From an uncultured Lachnospiraceae bacterium (GTDB lineage Bacteria > Bacillota > Clostridia > Lachnospirales > Lachnospiraceae): a stretch of 20,126 nucleotides of DNA. Shown here in pieces: positions 14,492 to 20,126 of the stretch. Position 1 is the stretch's first letter, and each line of letters starts with the position of its first letter. The DNA lies in NCBI GenBank assembly GCA_910587955.1, contig CAJUNN010000050.1, positions 1 to 20,126 on the forward strand, in the 5' to 3' direction. The position numbers and the translations under genes are program-made. Below the pieces are notes generated by a model. The model was not told the DNA's origin and ran no database searches. It saw only the letters and a program-made list of their open reading frames with translations.

Positions 14492-15396
14492 TACCGCTCC
14501 CCCTTTCCGCCCGCCGCATTTCTCAGCTTCTGTGGAAGGGATCGGATTCCTCTTCCGACCTTCCGCAGGGTTTTTCCGTCCAGTTCCGCTTCCCCAAAGA
14601 GTCCCTGGGGCCGGAAATTAATGATCACCAGCACAATCACGCAGTAGATTACCGTCCGCCACTCGGCAGAGAAACGGAAAATTTCCTGAATCATGGTCAG
14701 CACAATGCCGGAGAAAATAGAGCCTGTCAGGGAACTTACCCCTCCGAAATACACCATGATAATCCACATGGAAGACTGGTCCCAGCCGAAAGAAGCCGAA
14801 TCCAGGTAGGAGGTGGTATGCACGTACAGACAGCCCGCCAGTGCAGAGATGGCGCAGGCCAGAATAAACACAGTGAGCTTCGTCTTTGCCACATCGATAC
14901 CCATGGAGGCCGCTGCCAGTTCGTCCATCTTAATGGCAACGCACTCCCGTCCGAAGCGGGATTTCTTTAACTGCCAGATACCGGCCGTCACCAGAACCAG
15001 AATGATCACAATCATAGGCTTGCTGGTGTAACGGGGAATTCCATTGAGGCCCAGAGCACCGCCCGTAATACTGGCCGAGTTGTTCAAAAGAGCCACCAGG
15101 GCCTGGCTAAAGCCCAGTGTCACCACTGCCACATAATCCCTCCGGAGCCGTATAACGGGAATTCCGATAAGGAATCCCAGAAAAGCCCCTACAATCATGG
15201 ATGCCGGAAGCGTAATGAAAATCGGCGCTCCCAGATATTTCGCCAGCATGGCAGCCGTGTAGCCGCCCACTGCCATAAAGGCCGCCTGGCCCATGGAAAA
15301 CATGCCGGTCAGTCCCGTGATTACGTATACGCCCAGCATGCCGATTACAATGATAAACGCATTGTTTATCATATACGTCAAATAATAGCTTGCCAT
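14491..15396 (-). CDS. livM: LivM-type ABC transporter permease
   Basis: The product has 301 residues and is strongly hydrophobic, with about eight to ten membrane helices. LivM hallmarks are visible: ITGLTGMFSMGQAAFMAVGGYTAA near residues 27-50, RLRRDYVAVVTLGFSQAL (~103-120), GGALGLNGIP (~132-141) and a late GGVSSLTGSIFSGIVL segment. It forms the channel with LivH. ATG 15396 has AAGGAGGGAGAACC upstream and follows livH by 12 bases. The positive C-terminal tail is cytoplasmic. Confidence 0.92.
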   Translation of the reverse strand: MASYYLTYMINNAFIIVIGMLGVYVITGLTGMFSMGQAAFMAVGGYTAAMLAKYLGAPIFITLPASMIVGAFLGFLIGIPVIRLRRDYVAVVTLGFSQALVALLNNSASITGGALGLNGIPRYTSKPMIVIILVLVTAGIWQLKKSRFGRECVAIKMDELAAASMGIDVAKTKLTVFILACAISALAGCLYVHTTSYLDSASFGWDQSSMWIIMVYFGGVSSLTGSIFSGIVLTMIQEIFRFSAEWRTVIYCVIVLVIINFRPQGLFGEAELDGKTLRKVGRGIRSLPQKLRNAAGGKGER

Positions 15397-15408
15397 GGTT
15401 CTCCCTCC

Positions 15409-16296
15409 TTACGCCTTGTCGGATGTGAAATTGCCCGCCAGTCCGTTGGGGAACAGAAGCAGGAAGATCATCATGAAAACGAAGGAACCTACGGGCTGCA
15501 GGGCAGAGCCAATCCAGCTTGTGAGAAAGGTCTCCAAAATCCCAAGCATCAGAGCCGCATACAGGGCGCCGTTTAAGCTTCCCAGTCCTCCGATTACCGC
15601 TACCATAAAAGCTTTTACCGTGTAGGTAGATCCCAGGGTAGGGGAAAGCACCGTGCGGGTTCCCACAAATACGCCTGCTACTCCGGCCAGCGCCCCCGCC
15701 AGGAAAAAGGTGCTTAAAACAATCAGATTCACATTCATCCCCATGAGGCTGGTAGCACGGGAATCCATGGAAAGCGCCCGGACGGCCACGCCCAGCCGCG
15801 TCTTCTTTAAAATCAAAATCAGGGCAAGAATACACACAGAGGCAACTAAAAGCATGTAGAGATCCGCCGTATCCACACTCAGTCCCAGAACCGTAATATA
15901 GCGGTTCGTGTTTGCAAAGAAATCCGGGTAGGAATAGAAAATTCCCCCGAACCGGATGGCCACCAGATTCTGCAGGAGCAGACCCATGGTAATGGCCGAA
16001 ACGAAAAGCAGAAGGAGCTGGTTGGTCTTCACGCGGATCCGCCGGAAGCTTACAAACTCCACCGCAATATTCAGCACACCGCCAATCAAAGCTGCGCAAA
16101 TCAGGGTCAGCCACAGATTTCCGCCGAACACCTGGGTACAGAGCATTCCGCCGTAAGCGGCTGCTACCATCGTTCCTCCATGGGCAAAGTTGGAAAATTT
16201 CAAAATACTGAAAATCAGCGCCCAGCCCACCGCAATAATTGCATACACGGCGCCCATCGATATTCCGTTAACCAATAGCTGAAGATAATATCCCAT
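15409..16296 (-). CDS. livH: LivH-type ABC transporter permease
   Basis: The product has 295 residues from ATG 16296 (MGYYLQLLVNGISMG), chosen for AAGGA about ten bases upstream. A longer frame to 16404 runs through the intergenic hairpins and looks non-coding. Typical LivH signatures are present: NGISMGAVYAIIAVGWAL, FSNFAHGGTMVAAAYGG and the late GGLGSLNGALYAALMLG segment. Several membrane helices follow each other throughout. It pairs with LivM. The 134-base gap to the binding-protein gene holds two hairpins, which probably set the permease level lower than the binding-protein level. Confidence 0.92.
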   Translation of the reverse strand: MGYYLQLLVNGISMGAVYAIIAVGWALIFSILKFSNFAHGGTMVAAAYGGMLCTQVFGGNLWLTLICAALIGGVLNIAVEFVSFRRIRVKTNQLLLLFVSAITMGLLLQNLVAIRFGGIFYSYPDFFANTNRYITVLGLSVDTADLYMLLVASVCILALILILKKTRLGVAVRALSMDSRATSLMGMNVNLIVLSTFFLAGALAGVAGVFVGTRTVLSPTLGSTYTVKAFMVAVIGGLGSLNGALYAALMLGILETFLTSWIGSALQPVGSFVFMMIFLLLFPNGLAGNFTSDKA

Positions 16297-16318
16297 ATTC
16301 ACCGTCCTTTTCTTACAC

Positions 16319-16337
16319 GGCATCCCTCTTAGATGCC
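16319..16337 (-). terminator. Second hairpin upstream of livH
   Basis: On the minus strand GGCATC and GATGCC form a 6-bp stem with a 7-base loop, about 23 bases before the livH ATG. There is no T tract. It lies seven bases from the stronger hairpin at 16344-16369 and may be a stability or attenuation element. Confidence 0.45.
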
Positions 16338-16343
16338 GGGAAA

Positions 16344-16369
16344 GGCCGCACGCCTCATGACATGCGGCC
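16344..16369 (-). terminator. Strong hairpin between binding-protein gene and livH (partial terminator)
   Basis: On the minus strand GGCCGCATG pairs with CGTGCGGCC (nine pairs, one G-T) around TCATGAGG, followed by TTTCCC. The short T run should give incomplete termination or a 3' block against RNases. That is the usual way such operons make far more binding protein than permease. Confidence 0.65.
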
Positions 16370-16430
16370 CTTCTGTTTACATCTGTTTTCTTTTTTAAGT
16401 CCATCTATGCTGTCAATATTTTAAGAAAAC

Positions 16431-17687
16431 CTATTTCAGATAATCCGGGCACCAGGTTTCCAGGCCTTTGTATTCCCCGTTTTCAATGCCCATCATGAAA
16501 ATCTCTACACCGAGGGGCATATGGGTCTCCGGATCCATATTAAAGCTGTCCGTGATAATGGTATCCACGCCGGAAATTGTTTCCAGGGCATCCCGGATAG
16601 CCTCACGGTCTGTACTGCCTGCCGCCTGGGCTGCCGCTACCGCGATCAGCACCTGATCGTATCCAAGGGCTGTCTTAATGGTAGCTTCCTGGCCGAAAGC
16701 CTCCTGGCATTTGGCATCCAGCTCCTTAAACTCTTCTGTTTCATAGCTGCAGTTGGACATAAAGTAGATGTTGCTTGCACTGGCTGCGTCCGCACAAAGG
16801 GAAGCAAAGGGGGACGAGTAGTCCAGGGATCCCGTCTGAGGAACGTTAAAGCCGAGCTGGCTCTTCTGGTTGGTAGAAACGGTCAAAGGCTGGGTGGGAT
16901 TGGCATTGAAAAGGCAGTCCGCACCTGCATTCTGAATATTGGTCAGCTGGGTCTTCATATCCAGGTCCGCCTGGTTGTTGTACTCCACAGCCACTACCTC
17001 AATATTGTTGTCCTCGCAGTACTGAAGAGCCGCGTTGGCCTGAGTTGCACAGTATGCGTGATCCTGCGCAATCAAAAAGCCCACCTTCTTGCATCCCAGT
17101 TTCTCTACCAGATAGGAAATGCTGAAGATACCGGACTGGGCCGCGGAAGGCTGCATCAGGAACATATAGGGATTCAGGGAATCCAGATTCTCGCCCTGCA
17201 TACATCTGGGGTCTCCGAACTGTCCCAGATAAGCCACCTTCAGTTCATTGGTGGTATCCACGCTGGCCAGTCCTACATTGGAGAGGGAGGGCCCTAGAAC
17301 CAGAGACACATCATCTACCTGTACGAGACGCTGCAGGGAGCTGATTCCTTCGTTGGGATCGGATTTGCAGTCATAGGGAATCAATTCCAAGGTGTAGGTG
17401 GTGTCGCCGATGACCACGCCGCCTGCCTCGTTAATGTCCTTAACTGCCAGCTCAGAGCCGTTTACAGAAGCAATTCCCAGTACAGAACCGTTTCCGGTCA
17501 AATCGTGGATGGCGCCGATTTTCAGCACGCCGGTCTTCCCGGAGCCGGATTCTGCCGGTTCCTCCGCATCACTGCCTGTCTCCGGCGCTGCCGGGGTTTC
17601 TGTTTTGGCCGGCTCCTCTTTCCCGGAACATGCCGTCAGGGATACGCAGAGGGTCACAGCGAGAAGCATTGCAATTACTTTTTTCAT
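16431..17687 (-). CDS. LivJ-type (HAAT family) substrate-binding lipoprotein
   Basis: The product has 418 residues from ATG 17687 (MKKVIAMLLAVTLC), which sits seven bases from AAGGAGG; an ATG at 17693 is only one base from that site and is rejected. Residues 1-19 are a lipoprotein signal with lipobox LTAC, and C20 is the lipid anchor. An acidic Glu/Thr/Ala/Pro linker (~22-50) precedes a two-lobe type-I periplasmic-binding fold (KIGAIHDLTGNGSVLG, GVLxIG-type start; later LVLGPSLSNVGLA). It captures substrate at the outer face for LivHMGF. Relatives bind branched-chain amino acids, amides, urea or aromatic acids. Here a polar or carboxylated sugar-like compound is inferred only from the enzymes downstream. 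It is the first gene of the operon. Confidence 0.9.
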   Translation of the reverse strand: MKKVIAMLLAVTLCVSLTACSGKEEPAKTETPAAPETGSDAEEPAESGSGKTGVLKIGAIHDLTGNGSVLGIASVNGSELAVKDINEAGGVVIGDTTYTLELIPYDCKSDPNEGISSLQRLVQVDDVSLVLGPSLSNVGLASVDTTNELKVAYLGQFGDPRCMQGENLDSLNPYMFLMQPSAAQSGIFSISYLVEKLGCKKVGFLIAQDHAYCATQANAALQYCEDNNIEVVAVEYNNQADLDMKTQLTNIQNAGADCLFNANPTQPLTVSTNQKSQLGFNVPQTGSLDYSSPFASLCADAASASNIYFMSNCSYETEEFKELDAKCQEAFGQEATIKTALGYDQVLIAVAAAQAAGSTDREAIRDALETISGVDTIITDSFNMDPETHMPLGVEIFMMGIENGEYKGLETWCPDYLK

Positions 17688-17710
17688 TTCCATTCCTCCT
17701 TAGATTTTTT

Positions 17711-17722
17711 TGAATCGTTTCG
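17711..17722. promoter_or_regulatory. Degenerate copy of the LacI-type operator in the operon leader
   Basis: TGAATCGTTTCG is a reverse-orientation match (9 of 12) to GAAAACGATTTA with the central CG kept. Its centre is 31 bases (about three helical turns) from the exact site at 17742-17753, compatible with binding of two dimers on one DNA face. Confidence 0.4.
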
Positions 17723-17741
17723 TGTTTTGCTTCATTTTTGT

Positions 17742-17753
17742 GAAAACGATTTA
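17742..17753. promoter_or_regulatory. LacI-type operator overlapping the transcription start of the transport/catabolic operon
   Basis: GAAAACGATTTA is a pseudo-palindrome around a central CG, the usual form of LacI/GalR-family operators. It lies just downstream of the predicted -10 box (17759-17764), so it covers the expected start site near 17752. A bound repressor here should block initiation. The identical 12-mer occurs at 17959-17970 and 18874-18885. A CcpA cre site is an alternative reading, but the base after CG and the 3' end differ from the usual cre consensus. Confidence 0.65.
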
Positions 17754-17758
17754 AGCTA

Positions 17759-17787
17759 ATTATGCCAGAGGTTTCATAGAAATGCAA
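17759..17787 (-). promoter_or_regulatory. Sigma-A-like promoter of the large operon
   Basis: On the minus strand TTGCAT (17782-17787), 17 bases, then CATAAT (17759-17764) preceded by TGG, an extended -10. The predicted start near 17752 gives a leader of ~65 bases to the ATG at 17687. A/T-rich repeats upstream (17793-17820) could act as an UP element. Confidence 0.7.
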
Positions 17788-17792
17788 TGTCC

Positions 17793-17820
17793 ATTTTTCA
17801 CTATTTTTCACTCACTTTTT
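17793..17820. repeat. Tandem ATTTTTCACT repeat upstream of the operon promoter
   Basis: ATTTTTCACT occurs twice head to tail (17793-17802 and 17803-17812), followed by CACTTTTTT. The block sits just upstream of the -35 box. The 10-base period matches one DNA turn, so curvature, an UP element or an activator site are possible. Confidence 0.4.
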
Positions 17821-17861
17821 TGTATAATTTGCACATATCTTGTCATAATTCTGAAATTTTC

Positions 17862-17890
17862 TTGCAATATAGAGATAAAAAGCGTATACT
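17862..17890 (+). promoter_or_regulatory. Plus-strand sigma-A-like promoter in the intergenic region
   Basis: TTGCAA (17862-17867), 17 bases, then TATACT (17885-17890) read on the plus strand. No gene in that direction follows: the transcript would run within 35 bases into the hairpin at 17923-17956 and then antisense to the third TIM-barrel gene. It may drive a short RNA or be a chance match. Confidence 0.4.
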
Positions 17891-17922
17891 AAAGACCACG
17901 AGAATGTGGATTTTTAAAAACA

Positions 17923-17956
17923 AAAACGGCATCAAATCTACACTTGACGCCGTTTT
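17923..17956 (-). terminator. Intrinsic terminator of the third TIM-barrel gene
   Basis: AAAACGGC pairs with GCCGTTTT, with an inner TCAA/TTGA pairing around an 8-base loop. On the minus strand the stem ends in TTTT and is followed by TGTTTTT, a good T tract, about 33 bases after the TAA of the gene ending at 17989. On the plus strand the stem also ends in TTTT, so it may work in both directions. Confidence 0.8.
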
Positions 17957-17958
17957 GA

Positions 17959-17970
17959 TAAATCGTTTTC
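17959..17970. promoter_or_regulatory. Exact copy of the LacI-type operator next to the terminator
   Basis: TAAATCGTTTTC is the exact reverse complement of GAAAACGATTTA. It lies between the stop of the third TIM-barrel gene and its terminator, 217 bases (centre to centre) from the operator at the operon start. That position suits a distal auxiliary operator for looping, or control of the plus-strand promoter at 17862-17890 (inference). Confidence 0.5.
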
Positions 17971-17988
17971 TCGTCATAGGAATCCAGC

Positions 17989-18786
17989 TTACAGACGTAG
18001 AAGTGCCTCATACTCACATTTTTTCAAAAAACGGAGGCTTTTATCCGCTTCTGCACGAAAATTTTCGAAGCTGGCGGCTTCGATGGTGAGAATCCCGTCG
18101 TAACCGGAACGCAGAAGGGCTTCAAAATAGGGACCATAATCATACCCGTCATTTTCCTGAGGAAATCTGCGCAGATCTCCTCTTGGATAATCGATGTGGG
18201 CATGGCGGATTTCCTCCCGGTTCTCACAAATAGTTCCGAAGTCATCTTTTGTTTTGTGCATGTGCCGCAGATCGCACATGGTATGGCAGTTTTCTTTTCC
18301 CAGGGACGCGGCAAAAACCGCTGTCTCACCCACGCGGTTCAGAAAGTTGGAGTTGGCCGGACCCAGGGGTTCAATCACCAGATCCAGGCCGTATTTTTGA
18401 AAAATGCCGCAAATGCTGCTGATAAATTCTGCCGTCCGCCTCCGGGCCGCCAAAACATCGGCGCAGCCCTCGGGAATGCTCCGGCACTTTCCCGCCCCGA
18501 AGGGAATCATGCGGGCTCCAAGAAGAGCCGCCCGCCGGGAAGCCAGATCAATGTGGGACAGCCATTTCTCCCGGTCGAAATTTTGCCCGTGAATACGGAC
18601 CGACAGGGGCAGAAGTCCGGAAAACACCTCAAATGTGAGCCCTGATCCCATCGCTTTCTCGCAAAATTTAGAAAACGATTTCTCATCCATAGCGGCAATT
18701 TCACACAAATCCAGCTCTGCAGTGTCAAAACCGCAGGCCGCAATGTCATCTAACTGGTTTACAAAGCCAAAACAACCAAATTTCAT
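17989..18786 (-). CDS. Sugar phosphate isomerase/epimerase-type TIM barrel protein (third)
   Basis: The product has 265 residues from ATG 18786 (MKFGCFGFVNQLDD), chosen for AGGTGG seven bases upstream; a GTG at 18798 is closer to that site and less likely. The metal set of the xylose-isomerase-like fold is complete: E139 (LVIEPLGP), D172 (TMCDLRHM), H197 (RHAHIDYP) and E236 (LTIEAAS). It is ~30-55 residues shorter than the two barrels inside the main operon, nearer to the usual length for hydroxypyruvate-isomerase-like proteins. It has its own promoter, divergent from the DapA-family gene, and its own terminator, so its level can be set apart from the main operon. Substrate unknown; a role in the same pathway is inferred from the shared operators. 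Confidence 0.85.
   Translation of the reverse strand: MKFGCFGFVNQLDDIAACGFDTAELDLCEIAAMDEKSFSKFCEKAMGSGLTFEVFSGLLPLSVRIHGQNFDREKWLSHIDLASRRAALLGARMIPFGAGKCRSIPEGCADVLAARRRTAEFISSICGIFQKYGLDLVIEPLGPANSNFLNRVGETAVFAASLGKENCHTMCDLRHMHKTKDDFGTICENREEIRHAHIDYPRGDLRRFPQENDGYDYGPYFEALLRSGYDGILTIEAASFENFRAEADKSLRFLKKCEYEALLRL
18671..18682. promoter_or_regulatory. Near-exact operator-like 12-mer inside the third TIM-barrel gene
   Basis: GAAAACGATTTC matches the operator 12-mer at 11 of 12 positions. It lies ~105 bases inside the coding region, where an intragenic operator could act as a roadblock or looping partner for the site at 18874-18885. It could also be coincidence, since it encodes an ordinary KSFSKF segment. 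Confidence 0.3.
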
Positions 18787-18821
18787 TTCTGCTTCCACCT
18801 TTCTTTGGGAATTTTGGCGCT

Positions 18822-18851
18822 ATTATAACACTTGTTTTACACAAAAGGCAA
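18822..18851 (-). promoter_or_regulatory. Promoter of the third TIM-barrel gene
   Basis: On the minus strand TTGCCT (18846-18851), an 18-base spacer, then a perfect TATAAT (18822-18827), ~35 bases upstream of the ATG at 18786. It overlaps the oppositely directed promoter of the DapA-family gene. Confidence 0.6.
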
Positions 18852-18860
18852 TACTATATT
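18832..18860 (+). promoter_or_regulatory. Promoter of the DapA-family gene
   Basis: TTGTTT (18832-18837), 17 bases, then TATATT (18855-18860). The predicted start is near 18867, just before the operator at 18874-18885. The -35 and spacer interleave with the minus-strand promoter, so the two may compete for polymerase. Confidence 0.55.
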
Positions 18861-18873
18861 TTAAAATAAAGGA

Positions 18874-18885
18874 GAAAACGATTTA
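18874..18885. promoter_or_regulatory. LacI-type operator over the ribosome site/start of the DapA-family gene
   Basis: An exact copy of GAAAACGATTTA. Its last base is the A of the start codon, and it begins at the end of the GGAG ribosome site. It lies downstream of the predicted promoter, a position suited to repression by blocking early elongation. Confidence 0.65.
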
Positions 18886-19799
18886 TGAAAAAGATGTATG
18901 GAGTTATCACAGCCATGACAACACCCTTCCGGGAAGACGGCCAGGCAGACCTGGCAGCCCTGGAGACTATGACGGAATTTCTCATCCGGTCCGGGGTGGA
19001 TTGTCTCTATCCCTGCGGAACTACAGGGGAAATGATGCTGATGACGGCCGAGCAGCGGGAGGCTGTGGCTGAGTGCGTGGTCCGCAAAGCAGCCGGACGG
19101 GTAACGGTATTCATCCATGTAGGAGCCATCCGCCAGGAAGAGACCATCCGCCTGGCCCGCCATGCCCGCGAAATCGGCGCGGACGGCATCGGGGTGGTAT
19201 CCCCCGCCTTCTTCGGTCTCACAGACCGGGAGCTTACCGAGTATTACTGTACTGTGGCAAAAAGTATCCCTGAGGATTTCCCCATGTATCTCTACAACAT
19301 TCCCCAGTGTACCACCAACGATCTCTCCCCTCAGGTCTGCGCGGAGGTGGCTGAGCGGTGTCCCAACGTGATCGGCGTTAAATACAGCTACTGCGATATG
19401 CACCGCACCCTGGATTACCTGCGCATCCGGGAGGGGAAATTCTCGGTCCTGGTAGGCTTTGACCGGCTGCTCTATCCGGCCCTGGAGCTGGGCTGCGACG
19501 GCTGCGTCTCCGGCGTCTCCTCTGTCTTCCCGGAGCCTCTGGTAGAAATTTACCGGGCTTTCAAAGCCGGTGATAAGGAAGCCGTGAAAAAAGCCATGTG
19601 GCTGTGCAACGACATTGTAGTGAAGCTGAAATCCGGAAGCCGCATGAGCATTTTTAAGGACGTGCAGACCCTCCGGGGACTTCCCGGCGGACACATGCAG
19701 GCGCCGCTTCTGGATGTGACAGAGGAGGAACACCGGGAACTGGAAGAGCTCTTTGAAGCCTATGTGAAAATGTTCCCCCTGCCGGAAGACATCCGGTAA
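18885..19799 (+). CDS. DapA/N-acetylneuraminate-lyase family aldolase or dehydratase
   Basis: The product has 304 residues, a class-I aldolase TIM barrel. Family residues are visible: the carboxylate-binding GTTGE (45-49), Y137 in YLYNIP (proton relay) and K166 in IGVKYS (Schiff-base lysine). Family members condense or cleave 2-oxo acids: dihydrodipicolinate synthase, N-acetylneuraminate lyase, 2-keto-3-deoxy-gluconate aldolase and related enzymes. A lone catabolic copy under a sugar-type operator suggests cleavage of a 2-keto-3-deoxy acid to pyruvate and an aldehyde rather than lysine synthesis (inference). GGAG lies ten bases before ATG 18885, inside the operator region. It diverges from the third TIM-barrel gene and converges on the LacI-family gene. 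Confidence 0.88.
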   Translation: MKKMYGVITAMTTPFREDGQADLAALETMTEFLIRSGVDCLYPCGTTGEMMLMTAEQREAVAECVVRKAAGRVTVFIHVGAIRQEETIRLARHAREIGADGIGVVSPAFFGLTDRELTEYYCTVAKSIPEDFPMYLYNIPQCTTNDLSPQVCAEVAERCPNVIGVKYSYCDMHRTLDYLRIREGKFSVLVGFDRLLYPALELGCDGCVSGVSSVFPEPLVEIYRAFKAGDKEAVKKAMWLCNDIVVKLKSGSRMSIFKDVQTLRGLPGGHMQAPLLDVTEEEHRELEELFEAYVKMFPLPEDIR

Positions 19800-19832
19800 G
19801 GTCTTTCGCTGAATTTTTTGTCTCTTGACGTG

Positions 19833-19862
19833 AAAAGGGAAGGCTATTTTGCCTTCCCTTTT
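19833..19862. terminator. Bidirectional terminator shared by the DapA-family and LacI-family genes
   Basis: AAAAGGGAAGGC pairs perfectly over 12 bases with GCCTTCCCTTTT around the loop TATTTT. It lies 34 bases after the plus-strand stop. On the minus strand one arm encodes the last codons of the LacI-family protein, and its TAG stop sits at the loop edge. T tracts are short on both sides. Confidence 0.75.
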
Positions 19863-20126
19863 CCTGTATCCCGCCTGCGGGTGGTCTCCCGTATAATCAT
19901 TTTATGCTGGAGAATAATGCCCCGGGCAGATTGTTCCCGATCCCGGATCTGACTGATCAGAAGCTTAGCCCCCTCACTCCCCAGCTCTTTGCGGGGCTGG
20001 GCGATGGTGGTAATCTCCGGCTCTACCATCTGGGAAATATCCACATTGTCAAAGCCTACTACATCCACATCCCGGCCCGGCCGCAGCTTATGTTCTTTTA
20101 ACCAGCGGACGACTCCTACTGCCCGG
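19844..20126 (-). CDS. LacI/GalR-family transcriptional regulator, C-terminal part (runs off the window)
   Basis: The last ~93 residues are visible; the start and DNA-binding domain lie beyond the right edge. The sequence AVGVVRWLKEHKLRPGRD, VDVVGFDN, then PEITTIAQPRKELGSEGAKLL matches the classic C-terminal effector-binding lobe of LacI-family proteins (AxGxxRxLxExGL, VVGFDN, LTTVxQPxxxLG). The tail (RETTRRRDTGKGKAK) is basic and its end is encoded in the terminator stem. It is the obvious candidate regulator for the three identical GAAAACGATTTA sites nearby; its ligand is probably the pathway substrate or an intermediate (inference). Confidence 0.9.
   Translation of the reverse strand, partial: RAVGVVRWLKEHKLRPGRDVDVVGFDNVDISQMVEPEITTIAQPRKELGSEGAKLLISQIRDREQSARGIILQHKMIIRETTRRRDTGKGKAK

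Noticed and set aside
13023..17687. True branched-chain amino acid uptake operon
   Set aside because: The family match is clear, but eight non-amino-acid catabolic genes follow in the same direction with tight spacing, so I do not assign leucine/isoleucine/valine as the substrate.
17742..17753. CcpA catabolite-response (cre) site
   Set aside because: Not excluded, but the 12-mer departs from the usual cre pattern after the central CG, repeats exactly three times next to a LacI-family gene, and so fits a local regulator better.
17787..18089. Plus-strand ORF following the plus promoter at 17862-17890
   Set aside because: It contains an ATG at 17904 but no ribosome site, runs through the terminator hairpin and continues antisense to a convincing gene.
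1..20126. tRNA, rRNA, insertion sequences, integrases, phage genes
   Set aside because: I looked for cloverleaf-like sequences, transposase motifs and flanking inverted or direct repeats on both strands and saw none that I could support.

Overview
The window reads like the chromosome of an anaerobic Firmicute, most likely a gut Lachnospiraceae/Clostridia member. The grounds are base composition around half G+C by eye, strong AGGAGG-type ribosome sites, sigma-A-like promoters, an FtsA-like ATPase with a long C-terminal extension, and a membrane-anchored ECF-type sigma factor. This placement is inference; no rRNA or other marker gene is present. Almost everything is on the minus strand. The one clear plus-strand gene is the DapA-family gene at 18885-19799.

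Region 1 (1-5500), housekeeping and damaged genes. From right to left: an FtsA-like protein with its own strong promoter (5472-5500), a B-box-type zinc/membrane protein, an overlooked 41-codon ORF three bases upstream of a sigma factor with a membrane-anchored C-terminal domain, and a secreted coiled-coil protein running off the left edge. Two of these genes appear broken. The sigma factor has an in-frame TAG followed by 58 more codons of convincing protein in the same frame. The secreted protein is split by a 26-nt segment flanked by an 11-nt direct repeat; removing 26 nt restores one frame.

Region 2 (5555-17687), one long probable catabolic operon. In transcription order: a LivJ-type substrate-binding lipoprotein, LivH and LivM permeases, LivG and LivF ATPases, a Gfo/Idh/MocA oxidoreductase, a xylose-isomerase-like TIM barrel protein, a PreA-like flavin/4Fe-4S oxidoreductase, a second Gfo/Idh/MocA protein, a second TIM barrel protein, DhaK, DhaL and a cupin. 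Most spacings are short or overlapping (ATGA, TAATG). RNA hairpins lie between the binding protein and livH and between dhaL and the cupin.

Region 3 (17700-20126), the control end. A third TIM barrel gene (minus) diverges from the DapA-family aldolase/lyase gene (plus), which converges on the 3' end of a LacI-family regulator. The 12-mer GAAAACGATTTA occurs three times exactly: over the predicted start site of the big operon, next to the terminator of the third TIM barrel gene, and over the start of the DapA-family gene. Weaker copies occur too. This points to one local LacI-type regulon.

Working model (inference): an amino-acid-type ABC transporter imports a small, perhaps carboxylated, sugar derivative. 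The two Gfo/Idh proteins, three isomerase/dehydratase-like TIM barrels and the PreA-like enzyme rearrange it. The DapA-family enzyme cleaves an oxo-acid, and DhaKL phosphorylates a short ketose or triose. I do not recognise this gene set as a described pathway, and the substrate cannot be read from the sequence.
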